Shown here: positions 23,545 through 33,632 of the stretch, one piece after another
Numbering within the stretch: the stretch's first letter is position 1
Layout of the letters: every line of letters starts with the position of its first letter
Assembly (NCBI GenBank): GCA_026826555.1
Contig: JAKSZT010053764.1
Location: forward strand, 32,692,426-32,756,425
DNA from: Tolypeutes matacus
Lineage: Eukaryota > Chordata > Mammalia > Cingulata > Chlamyphoridae
DNA: 64,000 nucleotides
Direction of reading: 5' to 3'
Notes under the pieces: generated by a model
What the model saw: the letters and a program-made list of their open reading frames with translations, nothing else
Told to the model about the DNA's origin: nothing
Databases searched by the model: none
Translations under genes and position numbers: made by a program

Positions 23545-24285
23545 TTAATTAATTAGGTCTTAAAATGTGCCAGGTATAATCTGCTATTAGTATATTGAAT
23601 AAGACAGGCATGATTCTTGCCCCTGACAGAGAGAAAATGGTGCATATAACAAATAATAAAAATGAAGTGCAATGATTGTTTTGATGGGGGAAGGGTAGGT
23701 TCTAAGGAATAGCACTGCAGGTTGTTTAATCTAGTGCAGAAAGTAAAGAAGGCCTCCCAGAATAACTGACATTCAAAATGAGATCTGAAGGATAAGTAGA
23801 AATTATCTAGAAATGTCTGTGTTGGCTAGAAAATGTGTTCTGGGGCAAGGGGAGGGAAGGGCAGTAGTTCCAGGCAGAGGGAACAGCATGTAATAAGAGG
23901 TGACAGAAAGCACAGTGTTGATGAAGTTCAGAGAGTACAGAAAGGCCAAAGTGTACCCTGGAGAAAGTGTGTCACCACCAGGTGAGGCTGGAGAGATGGG
24001 CAGGGGCAAGGCTCTTGGATCTGTTTGCAAAACACGGGTTTGTTTTGAAGCTCAGACTTTATTCTGAAGGCAAAGGGAAATCTTTTAATCAAAGATTGTC
24101 ATTCTTAGAATATCTTTCTGCAGGGTTAAAAATGGTTTTGAGGTTTTTTGAGAGTGGGGAGATGAGAAAAATGCCTATTATTGCAACCCAGGCAAAACAG
24201 TTGGTGCTAGCTAGAGCTGGATTCTGACACTGGAGATGGAGAGAAGTGCATGGATTCAGGAGGTATTTAAAGAGGTAGGGCCATT
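23545..24285 (-). mobile_element. L2 LINE fragment, antisense
   Basis: Complement of L2 ORF2: 'gagatctgaaggataagtag', 'ggcagagggaacagcatgta', 'gaggctggagagatgggcag', 'gactttattctgaaggcaaa' and 'ggagatggagagaagtgca'. Same element type as 28255-30440. Reading frames in it are relics. Confidence 0.75.
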
Positions 24286-24479
24286 TTTTACTTAGCATAT
24301 ATTGTGCAGCTTGAATACTTAGTTTCTTTTTCATATATAAACATAATTTCTATGATGCCCACATATTCTGAACCAAAAATGGTGACACGTGGTTCATCAA
24401 TGGGATAACATGTTTGAAATTAGACAGATCTTGAAAAAAATCTAGGATATTTGATATTTACAACAATCTTCCCAGTTAG

Positions 24480-24590
24480 CTTTTAAGACTCTTAAAGGTA
24501 TACACCATGCTGTCCCTCAGAGTACCTAGCACAGAGTTGAGCATATATTAGGTGCTCAGTAATGTTGTTCAATGAGCTCAGATGCTCCTA
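24480..24590 (+). mobile_element. L2 3' terminus
   Basis: 'agagtacctagcacagagtt' and 'attaggtgctcagtaatg' followed by 'gttcaatga' are the L2 3'-end motifs. Confidence 0.6.
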
Positions 24591-25193
24591 TGTAAAATTC
24601 AATAACTAAGCTGTCTAAATTTAAAGGGGACATCATTCTGACCTACTTCTACATGATGGGTTGCTAGTTAGTTTCTTTGTTGCTGATATGCTTTTTTTTT
24701 ATGACCTAGAGAGAATATATTTAGTAGGAAGTGATAAACAGTGTGGTGATTGTGGAATAGCTTGAGTCTGATGACCCCTTGACCAACATTGAGTTCATCA
24801 CACTTCCAGTTCATAAAAACAATTCTCCCTTAGGCTGTGTTTGAGAGGCAAAGGGCTGTCATTTAATATGAAGCTGATCTTATTGATTTCTCTTCCACAC
24901 ACAGTGGGGGCATGATAACCCAGACCTTATATTTATTAGTCCAACTAATCATTAGTTGTGGTTGAACTTCAGAGAGCTCAGGACTTTCTTTGAGCTTCAA
25001 GTACTCAAAAGTCAGGATGGTCATCAGGAGTGTGCATGTGCTAGAAAAACCAGTGAGCTATTTTCTTATTATATGTATTTTCCTTTCTTCCAGGCTGTCT
25101 GTTGAAGTACAATCCCATAATTAGCTCATTTATAAATTCATTTCTATATATTTTCTTTCATCTGTTTAATTCTGAAGTTTCAGCCCAATTAAT
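24591..25193. other. Repeat-poor stretch, candidate conserved noncoding DNA
   Basis: The part 24840-25150 has no transposon phrases and includes paired homeodomain-type cores ('ccaactaatcattagttgt', 'cataattagctcatttat'). A regulatory role is inference only. Confidence 0.3.
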
Positions 25194-25249
25194 TCTAGAG
25201 AACTCTTTTTTATTTAAAAAAAAAAAAAAAAACAGTCTAGAGAACTCTT
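25194..25249 (+). mobile_element. Tail-only retroposon insertion with 14-bp target duplication
   Basis: The 14-base word 'tctagagaactctt' is repeated exactly at 25194-25207 and 25236-25249. The 28 bases between them are 'tttattt', a run of 18 A, then 'cag'. This is the second case in the window of a poly(A)-like tract bounded by perfect duplications, here in plus orientation. Read as an extremely 5'-truncated LINE-driven insertion. Confidence 0.7.
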
Positions 25250-25329
25250 AAACAGGAATATTTATTTTTCCTTACTGTGGTAGGTTAAGAAATATTATTC
25301 CAAATATCCTCCAATAGCCAGCATGATAT

Positions 25330-25545
25330 ATGAGAAAGAACATGAGCTTGTGGTCAAATACCCCAGTTTGAAGACAGTTTTTGCCACTTTCAGTGTAACA
25401 TTGGACAAATGACATATCTTTTCAGCTTTTGTTCCTTTATTTGTTAAATGAGAATAAATGATCTAATTCACAGGTTATTCGTATTATAGGACAAACCACA
25501 TGTAAAGCATTTTTCACATAACCTGGCATATAGTAGACGGTAAAA
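25330..25545 (+). mobile_element. MIR SINE
   Basis: Degraded MIR order: 'gcttgtggtcaaatacccc', 'gccactttcagtgtaacat', 'caaatgacatatcttttcag', 'tttatttgttaaatgagaat' and 'acctggcatatagtagac'. Confidence 0.75.
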
Positions 25546-25889
25546 AAATACTAACTTCACTACCAATCTCCTTTAGTTTTCAATTTATCTGTTAATCAGA
25601 AATTGAGATGGGATTGCCCAACTCTTCCCACTTACCATTCCCAGAACTTCCAAATTAACCATAACAACCTAAAGACCTAGGTGTATGACAGATTGATTTT
25701 TGCATTTCCCATAGCACTCATCACAGTATTAGCCTAGTATATTCCCAGTAAACTCTTTAGAATAAATTCATGAAATAAACTTGTTGAAGATATGTGAAAT
25801 TTTCTCTGTTACTGAAGTGTTATGACAAACAAGTCTGTTCCTAAGAATGAGTGGGGGGAAGGAGTATGCCTTGCTCGTGGCTACCTTCC
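25546..25889. other. Noncoding stretch, no feature recognised
   Basis: Nothing supported. Confidence 0.35.
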
Positions 25890-25952
25890 TACTCCCTGTC
25901 TCGTAACAGAGTCAATAAATATTTGTTATTGAATGAGCGAACGAATGAATGA
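25890..25952 (+). mobile_element. L2/MIR 3'-end fragment
   Basis: 'gagtcaataaatatttgtta' followed by 'ttgaatgagcgaacgaatg' is the shared L2/MIR 3' end. Confidence 0.55.
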
Positions 25953-26443
25953 AAATAATTGTCTGTTCCACCCTACAAGGATTTGGTAATGCGAGGCCAC
26001 AAGTAGAGAGAAAAAGCTGTCATTTTTCAAAGCAGGATGTACTTTCTTTGGGTAGCCTGCAAGAAAAGCATAAAAAAGGAAGGAACAAACTACAAAGGAA
26101 GTGGATTTGGTCTGAGATAAATTCTGATACGAATATGAATGTTGTTTTAGTAAAGTCTAGGGATCAAGGACAATTTGTGAACTAGGGAAGAAACCAGCAT
26201 ATTGGGTGTTTCTATGGAAGGTGTAAGTTAATTTGTCTATAATCAGGAATAATTTTGAGGAAGGTAAGATTTCTCTCTGTACCTCCTTTGTCCATTATTC
26301 CATTATCTTTTCTTCACGTTTTGGATCCTTATTAGCCCAAACCTTGCTGACTTATCTTAACCATGCCTGCCTGGAGTCCTGAAGATTTTCTCAGTGGTCA
26401 GCCCTCCTTAAAGCAACAATTACCAACATTTATTAAAAGTAGT
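25953..26443. other. Noncoding stretch, no feature recognised
   Basis: Nothing supported; the 78-codon frame at 25949-26185 is probably chance. Confidence 0.35.
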
Positions 26444-26835
26444 TGTCTCAGTTTGTCAGGGCCTTCTATGACAAACACCACAGTGGTTGCCTTGAGCAAC
26501 AGCAATTTATTGGCTCATAGTTTTGGAGGCTAGAAGTCCAAAATCAAGGTGTCTGCTAGCACACACTCTCATCACATGGTGATCTCTCTCTCTCTCTCTC
26601 TCTCTGGACTTCCCTACTTCAGGTTTCTCCTGACTTTTGGCTTCTCCCAGATTCTACTGACTGACTGCTTCTGAATTTCCTTTCCTCCAGCCTTATGGAC
26701 AAAGGCCCCTCCTCATTCAGTTTGGTCTGAATAAGAGCATCTTCAAAGGTCCTTTTTATAAATGGACTCATACTCACAGGCCTGGGGGTTTGGACTTGAA
26801 CATGTCTTTTATGGGACTTGATTCAATCCCCAATA
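26444..26835 (-). mobile_element. MLT1-type LTR, antisense
   Basis: Begins 'tgtctcagtttgtcagggcc' and ends 'ttgattcaatccccaata', complements of the MLT1 ends. Interior 'ggaggctagaagtccaaaat' and 'tgggggtttggacttgaaca' agree. A (TC)n microsatellite (26583-26606) lies inside. Confidence 0.8.
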
Positions 26836-28254
26836 GCAGTAGATATTGGTGTTGAGTCCTACAGATGCCCTCAGATCCCTTTTACTTGTTCCCTGCACCC
26901 ATTCCTAGTCCCTGCATGCTTTACTTCTAAGCACTCACACCTGACTATACCTACAGGCTTCTTCCAAACACATCCTTTGGGCCATTGGAACAGCTTCCCC
27001 CAAAGAAAGCTGGAAGTGTCTGGGAGCTTTACATCCTTTCAAGGGCAGCCTGTAGGCAATCACTGACTAACACAGGTTTGAAAGTTCATCTCCTTGCCTC
27101 AAGGCAGGACAAACTTGGTACCACTTATACTTCACAGCTTCACGTAAGTGGGATCAGGCCAGATCTGGAAATTACCAAAAATTATATTGTTGCTTGGCTT
27201 CTCTCCCAAGAGAAGTGGGTATAACAGGGTCTGTTGTTTAAAAGTTTGAGCTAAGATACTGAAAAGTATCATCGGAAAGGCATTTCTGTCTAACTCTGCA
27301 CCTGAAAATACCACTCACCAGACATCCAATGACTGATGAAGTTACGATGAGGATGCTCCAATGACCTTTGTGGTATGAGTTTTGTACTATGCAGAGCTTG
27401 CTTGTTTCTAATCTGTTCTTACTTAAATCCAGTTTCCTTGCCAGTCTTCATTCCAGATTCCCAAGAACATGTAACTTCTTCTATGACCTTTCAGTGTATT
27501 TTTACTCTTTCTTACTTTTCCGAACTTTGAACTTCAGCTCAAAGATTCTGGTTTGGACTGGTCAATAAACACTCCTAACTTTAGTCTTTATCTAGTAGCA
27601 GAACAGTAGCCCCAATTGTCTCAGGCCTATGACTTCTGGTTCTTTCTTAATCTCTGCACTCTTATGGTGGATTGGGGGCTGTGGCTTTAGGTACTCCACT
27701 AGAAAACTAGGATTCAAACATGGCTAAAATTGTGTCTTGAAAAATAGCACTAGGTTAATGATCATTCATGCAACATCTCTGAAATTAAATTAATCACCCC
27801 TAAAAACACAGGAAGAAAAGAAAACTTGCAACACTTCTAACTAATATTAATAGCCTGCCTACTGCGGTGGGGATGTACACTTATAACTAGGTTTGTGGAA
27901 CTGAACTGGCAAACACAATTGTGGCTCATGCTGCATAGGTACTATCCTGAAAGACAATAAGGAGATCTTTCATCAATTACACAATGCCTCTTACTGGAAT
28001 TGGAAAGGCAAGATATATAATTCATGCCATCTAGAAAAATGGGCTCCTATGTTTCTACTGCAAACAAAATATTTTCTACAAGGTCACCAGAATACACTCT
28101 TCTCTTCTTTAGCCTTGATAGTTATCTCTCCATAAATCCCAAGATTTTTCACCCAGTCAATTTGTTGTCCATGTGTAGAGGAGAAAGATTCTCAGATGTG
28201 GGAGAAGTTTAAGATATATACCACCCAAGAATTATTAAAAAACTAATTAAAAAT
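26836..28254. other. Noncoding stretch, no feature recognised
   Basis: Several short frames, none protein-like. No repeat that I can name. Confidence 0.35.
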
Positions 28255-28568
28255 AGTTTTGTCAGTATGTATTGAATACCTGCTCTGTACCAGGCACAGG
28301 GGTTTCCAAGGTGAACAAAACAAGCAAGATCATTGCACTCATGATGATTATATCCTATAGGGGAGCTTGGATAGTAGATTTAAAAAATGACAGTATAATG
28401 GTGATGGATTTTATGTATAGAATAAAATTAGAGTGAAATGATACAGAATTTATTAAGGGGTAACTTTGGGGTGGCCAATCAAGGCTCCTCTGACAAGATT
28501 TAAGCTGAGATAAGAATGACAAGAATAAACCGGCAGGGTAATGCATTGCAGGCAGAGAGAACACCTAG

Positions 28569-29341
28569 TAAAAAGCTATCAGCTGTAGGTGTATGTTCAA
28601 GAGACTTAAATCTTTGGGCTGTCCATGTGCCAGTTGGGCCCTGAATCTCAACAGACTTGCAACATCTACTTTCCAGTTCATTGAACTCACCCAGGACCAC
28701 TAACAAGAAGATGACGATGGACAATGACCATCCCAAGGAACAGAAAGAGTCTGCAACTGCAAGCAAGATAGTCCCATCCGTCTGCCCATGGGATCTAAGC
28801 CCCCTCTCACTTAGAGATGAAGTGGGCATCACCATCCCAGAATCCTCAGGATTGGGGAATGAATCATGGACTAGAATATACTTACTATTATTCTACTATA
28901 GACTTACTGTGATTCTAGCAATGGAAGAATTTTTATCATTGATGTGGAAGCAGTGGCCACTGGAGGTTCTGAGGAGAGGCAGAGGGAAAAATAGTTATAA
29001 TATGGGGGCATTTTCAGGACTCGGGAAATGTCCTGAATGACATTGCAATGACAGGTACAGAGCATTGTATGTCTTGTCAAAACTTACAAAATTGTGCGGG
29101 AGAGAGTGTAAACTATAATGTAAACTGTAATCCACGGTTAGTGGCAGTGCTCCAAAATGTGTTCATCAATTGTAACAAATGTACCACACTAATGAAGGAT
29201 GTTGTTAATGTGGGAAAATGTGGGATGGGTAAGGAGCAGGGCATATGGGAATGCCCTATGGTTTTTATGTAATATTTATGTAATCTAATTATCTTTTTTT
29301 TCTTAAAAAAAGTATGTATATTTTTAAAAAGCTATCAGCTG
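28569..29341 (+). mobile_element. 5'-truncated clade-type L1 with 17-bp target duplication
   Basis: The word 'taaaaagctatcagctg' stands at 28569-28585 and 29325-29341. The insert (28586-29324) is an L1 3' end: 'gattctagcaatggaagaa', 'agcagtggccactggaggtt', 'ggttagtggcagtgctccaa', 'gtaccacactaatgaagga', then an A/T-rich tail. L1 machinery typically leaves such duplications and 5' truncation. The frames at 28657-29040 and 29048-29272 lie in its 3' untranslated part and are not genes. Confidence 0.9.
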
Positions 29342-29856
29342 AACACAAGCTGAATGTATGCCAAGAATAGAGAGGCCAGGATGGGCTGGAGCACCAGGAA
29401 CTAGGCAGGCAGGAGGCTGGGACAAGATTGGAAGGTTGACAGGGACAAAAAACACACACAAGCAGAGAGCTCTGTAAGGCAGGGCAAAGGGATTGGATTT
29501 TATCATAAGTGAGATGGACAGACAAGGGAAGGTTAGGAACGGGGAAATGACATGGTCTGGTTTATATTTTGTGAAGAACAGACAGCTCTGTACTGGAGCC
29601 ATCCTCACTGGCTCTGAGAATCAATTGTTAACTTTTCAGGAATTTTGCCAGCCCTTTGTTTAACATGGCCATCCATGACATTGGCCATGAGGGGAATATT
29701 TACACCAAGGAAATTGGCAAATGCTACAAGTCAAGGTCTTTCCTCCCCCTGGAGATCTGGTTGTTAAACATTTACCAGCACACTACTGAGAACAGGTGAA
29801 AGGCAGGCAAAAACAGCCCCTGAGACCAGTAAGAAACCTTTGCAGTTTTCTAGGAA

Positions 29857-30135
29857 AGAGATAATGGAGGAAGCGGCTGTGGCTCAATTGGTTGGGCTCC
29901 CATTTACCATATGGGAGGCCCCGGGTTCGATTCCTAGGGCCTCCTGGTGACGGCAAGCTGCCCACGTGGCTCAGTGAGCTGGCGCAGAAAGATGATGCAA
30001 CAGGAGACAAGCAGACACAGAAAAAAAACCGCAAAGCAAATGAACACAGTGAGCACAAGCAGGTGGGGGTGTGGGGGTGGGGAATAAATAAATAAATAAA
30101 TAAATAAATCTTTAAAAAAAAAAGAGAGATAATGG
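29857..30135 (+). mobile_element. DAS-type SINE, monomer, with target duplication
   Basis: Body 29868-30124 between copies of 'agagataatgg' (29857-29867, 30125-30135). The head carries an A box in 'tggctcaattggttgggc' and a B box in 'gggttcgattcctagggc', so pol III promoter elements look intact. The tail is (AAAT)n then 'ctttaaaaaaaaaa'. Well preserved compared with the dimers, so probably the youngest SINE here. The head resembles the sloth/anteater form from memory. Confidence 0.92.
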
Positions 30136-31179
30136 GCCAAGGTATTAGCTGTGGGAATATACTGCTGATTGGGCTGTGTTCTTGAGGTAGTGGTACCAGA
30201 AAGTGGTGAAGGATGAGCTGTGAGGATGAACAAGAGTCATCACAGATGACTTGAGCAATGGATGATGGTGTATTATTTACCAAGGTGTGGACAACTAGAC
30301 GAGGAGAAGGGTGTTTTGGTGAGGGGTTGGCATGGAACAAAGGGTTCATTTTCGTCTTATTTGGTTTATGATTCCTATTAAATATCCAGATGGATAAGTA
30401 TCACAAAAGTCAAATTTGTGGTTACAATACTGGGGAGGGAGGAGGCTGTTCTTGCAAAGGAAACACAAAAGGTTTCTGGGATGCTGGCAGTGTTTTGTGT
30501 AACCTGTGTCTGTTTACATGGGTGCTCACACCATGATAATTCATTGAGGTGTACATTTGTGTTTTACACATATTTCTGATTTTGATTTCTGTATTTTATT
30601 TACAATTACAAAAGTTTTAAAATTCAATAAAAACATAATATTTCCAGATGAAAGCATAAGTGAATGTAATTTGGAAAAGGGAAGGTCTTTCTAAGCAGAA
30701 CACAAAACCAAAGAATTCATAAAGAAAAGACAGGTATATTTGCTACATGTAAAAATTAAGAGTTTTACCATGGCAAAAAAGACCATGAATAAAATGGGAA
30801 AAATGTTTGAAATGGTTATGGTGACAAAGTCAAGTTTCCTTGTTTTATATACAGATTTTAAAAATCAACTACAAAAAGATAAATGAACCTATAGAAATAT
30901 GGGCAAATTATTTAAACCAGCAGTTTACAGGAAAGGGAAAAATAAGTAGTTAATATGGAAAAAGCTCAACCTTATTTAAAAAATTTAACAATATTCAAAT
31001 CAATATGGCAACCATCAATATGGCAACTCAAAGAAGACTGTGATGATTTCCTGGTTTGACATGGTTGTGGAGAAATAGCACTCATTCCCTTATGGCAGGA
31101 TTTTTCTTAAAGGGGATTAATCAGTATGTATCAAAAAAATTCACATACACTCTCACTCATTGTAATGGAAGTTGTGATT

Positions 31180-31640
31180 TGCTACCAAGAACCCCCTTCA
31201 GGATGGAAGGACTCATTTCCACAGACTCTGGGAGTGCTGGGAGCAGACAGCCTTTAGCTGCCAGTCTGCTTTGATAATTCCTAAGCTGAAGACGGTTGCC
31301 TGGCCCAAGATCACATCCTCTTCCCAGAGCAACCCACATACAATGACTGGTCAGTTGGGTCAGGGCATAAAGGCCCCTTTGCTCTAATTTGGGACAACTC
31401 TGCAGGGCCATCCCAGGTTTGAGTTCCCTGTGGGCCGACTGAGGCCGTCCCTGAAACTGCACCCAGCTCAACTTCTCCTTCTGCCCAATCTTGTTTCCAT
31501 TCCCTCCCTTCCACAGGTGTCGATTCCAAGAGCACACAATAAACCTCCTGCATGCTTTGTCTCAGAGTCTACAGGAATCCATCCTGTGTTATTTAGTAAT
31601 CCCATCAATATACCCTATCAATAAAGTTGTAAACTATCAC
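31180..31640 (+). mobile_element. Possible unclassified LTR inside L1M
   Basis: GC-richer block between two collinear L1M pieces. It ends with a polyadenylation-like 'cacaataaacctcctgcatg' and 'cagagtctacaggaatcc', a layout typical of solitary LTRs. Frames on both strands (to 126 codons) overlap it and look accidental. I cannot name the family. Confidence 0.4.
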
Positions 31641-31989
31641 CCTCAAATTTTAAAACTTTTTTCATTATGCCAGTTTTTTAAAAGCAAAATCTGGCTTAAA
31701 ATGTTGTGTTTCTCAATAAGGGATTAGTTAAAAATTATTGTACAACCGTAGGACACAATATTAGCCAACTATTAATAAGAATAGTTGTTAGTTCTGTGTG
31801 AAATCATGGAAAAAGATCACGATATCAGTAAGTGAAATTAGAAAGATCCAATACTGTTTATTGAATGGGGCCATTTTTATAAATATTTTTAAATAGATGA
31901 TTTATTAATGTTACATTTGGAAAACTTTTTGAGAGAAATCACAAGAAGCGGTTAGCAGAATCCTGGTGGCCATGAGAGTGCACCCTCAG

Positions 31990-32454
31990 ATCTTGGCTTC
32001 AGAGGGCATAATTGATGGAGAATCCCTCTTCTGTGTTCTGGGAGTCCATTCCTGCATTCAGGCAGAGGCCATGCTTCCCGCCAGCTGCTCCCAGCCAGTG
32101 GCTGCTGCAGCAGGAATACCGTTGCAGGCCTGTTCTTTAGAGACGGGGACTCCTTTGATGGGTGGCTTTGGGTTTCGGACTTTCCAATAGTCTAGGTGAA
32201 ATTTCCTTAAAACTGCACATGGAGTTTAAGATGCTTCCACCAAACCTTCTCTTCTTTGCTGTCTCCTTCCCTTGAGGTCAGCACTGTATCATGGTTTGAT
32301 TACTCTCTCAGGATCTCTCAAGTCTTGCCCATTTTCTCTCACAGGTGTTTCCCCACATAAAGTCATTATATTTCTAATCCCATCTTGGTGTCTGCTTTTC
32401 AGTGGGACTACACTAACAAAAGAATTTTTCCATTTTCCTTGGTATAGTGCACTT
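31990..32454. other. Unclassified insert within L1M
   Basis: GC-richer sequence ('cttcccgccagctgctccca', 'gtggctgctgcagcaggaat') between L1M pieces. Possibly another old LTR; not identified. Confidence 0.35.
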
Positions 32455-32560
32455 GCAGAAAAGAGGGACAAAGGGGACATTTAATTTTAGTTTTCTAGTT
32501 TCCTGTATTGTTTGACTTTTCCAATCATATACATGCAAAACTTTTAATTTTAAAAATGTC

Positions 32561-33077
32561 AACAGATATTGCAAGGGTACAGAGCTTATAGGAATTTTTC
32601 TTTCTTCTTTAAACTCCCCTGTTTTATAAGGAAAAAAAAATCAACTTAGCATTTTTATAAACCTCTTCCCTTCCCCCACAACTTCTATCACAGGAAAATC
32701 TTTCTCACCTCTTGAATGTGAACCCCTAAGATAAATTTAAGAAATTCAAATATTCTTATCTAAGTCCAGAGAATAGTTCTTATTAGTAATAAGTCCATGG
32801 AGGAAAAAACAAAACAAAGCAAACAAAACAACAAAACTAAGAAATGTAACCATTCCAAGCAGACATTTTATACCGTTGCTATTTCTGTTGCCACCACTAG
32901 GTGACACTGTGGAACACAGGTTAATTGAAGCCTGGTAAAGGCCTTTTGAACTAGCAGAATCATGATAGTGACCCAGAGACATGTGGCTAACCAGCTAGCA
33001 CTCCAGCAGGTAAACTTACGCACTGTTGCAAGCACAGGTGTTTCTTCTTTGCTTTCAGTTGTTGTAGTAGTAATGTT
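32561..33077. other. Noncoding stretch, no feature recognised
   Basis: Short AAAC-rich patch near 32804-32836; otherwise nothing supported. Confidence 0.4.
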
Positions 33078-33277
33078 TATGCAATTCATTTTTTTTTTTA
33101 TTCATTTATTCCCCCCCCCCCCCCCCCCCGCCTGTGCTCGCCGGGTCAGCCAACCACGCCGCACGGGCGGGCCCACCCCCACCAGGAGGCCCCGGGAACC
33201 GAACCCTGGGCCTCCCACATGGCAAACGGGAGCCCCACTGATTGAGCCACAGCCGCTTCCCTATGCAATTCATTTTT
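33078..33277 (-). mobile_element. DAS-type SINE monomer with poly-C tract
   Basis: 'tatgcaattcattttt' flanks the insertion (from 33078, and 33262-33277). The antisense head at 33181-33261 reads 'gggaaccgaaccctgggcct' to 'gagccacagccgcttccc'. The body contains 19 consecutive C (33111-33129), the complement of an expanded G run in the SINE's 3' part. The high GC of the body contrasts with its surroundings and fits a young CpG-containing SINE. Confidence 0.9.
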
Positions 33278-33591
33278 AAAAGGAAAACCTTTTCAAAAGC
33301 ATGCATGGAAAATTATTTATTTGACTTCCAAATTTTGTTTTGCCTCCATGCACATTCATTTATATAACACTTCAAGCCTTTCTTAGTCTTTCTGGTGCCT
33401 TGTATATTGCTAACCCAGCACAGACCAAATGGGGCGAATCACAAAATCACTCAGCAGGCCTTTACAGCACTTACTGGGAAGGTTGGGAACACATCCTACC
33501 CCAAGTCTCATCTGCTCCCCTGCTCATTACTCTCATTGAAGATGCCTACCTCATGGGGGAAATGAAGCGCTTTATTACTAACTGATCATTC
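33278..33591. other. Noncoding stretch, no feature recognised
   Basis: Nothing supported. Confidence 0.35.
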
Positions 33592-33632
33592 TTAAATAAA
33601 TAAATCTTTAAAAAAAAAAAAAAAAAAAAAAA
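33592..33632 (+). mobile_element. SINE 3' tail fragment
   Basis: 'aaataaataaatcttt' followed by 23 A is the same tail as the SINE at 29868-30124. No head precedes it, so it is a 5'-truncated copy or a chance AT run. I see no clear target duplication. Confidence 0.5.

Larger units (their letters stand above)
28255..30440 (-). mobile_element. L2 LINE, antisense, interrupted by L1 and SINE
   Basis: L2 complement pieces are 28255-28568 ('tgcattgcaggcagagagaa'), 29342-29612 ('ggattggattttatcataag', 'gaaatgacatggtctggttt'), about 29806-29867 ('ttgcagttttctaggaaag') and 30136-30440 ('caaggtattagctgtggg', 'attaaatatccagatggat'). They are collinear with one L2 copy. The gaps hold an L1, an unnamed insert (29613-29805) and a SINE. 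The 188-codon reverse frame at 29783-30349 crosses these joints and is spurious. Confidence 0.75.
30690..32560 (+). mobile_element. L1M LINE 3' region in three pieces
   Basis: Collinear L1M pieces: 30690-31180 ('aaaaatcaactacaaaaag', 'aaatatgggcaaattattta', 'ggttgtggagaaatagcact'), 31640-31990 ('caataagggattagttaaaa', 'aaagatcacgatatcagtaa', 'aagcggttagcag') and 32455-32560 ('tttcctgtattgtttgac', 'atacatgcaaaacttttaat'). Together they give the order of an old L1 3' end. The gaps hold other sequence, including an LTR-like block. Confidence 0.65.

Noticed and set aside
28657..29272. Two adjacent forward frames suggesting a small gene
   Set aside because: Both lie inside the L1 3' untranslated region bounded by the target duplications at 28569 and 29341.
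29868..29945. Possible tRNA gene (A and B boxes, 'gggttcgattcc')
   Set aside because: It is the head of a SINE with body, tail and target duplications, not a free tRNA; no complete cloverleaf is visible.
29783..30349. 188-codon reverse-strand open frame, the longest present
   Set aside because: It crosses the SINE at 29868-30124 and L2 pieces, contains a low-complexity stretch from the SINE's (AAAT)n tail, and has no domain.
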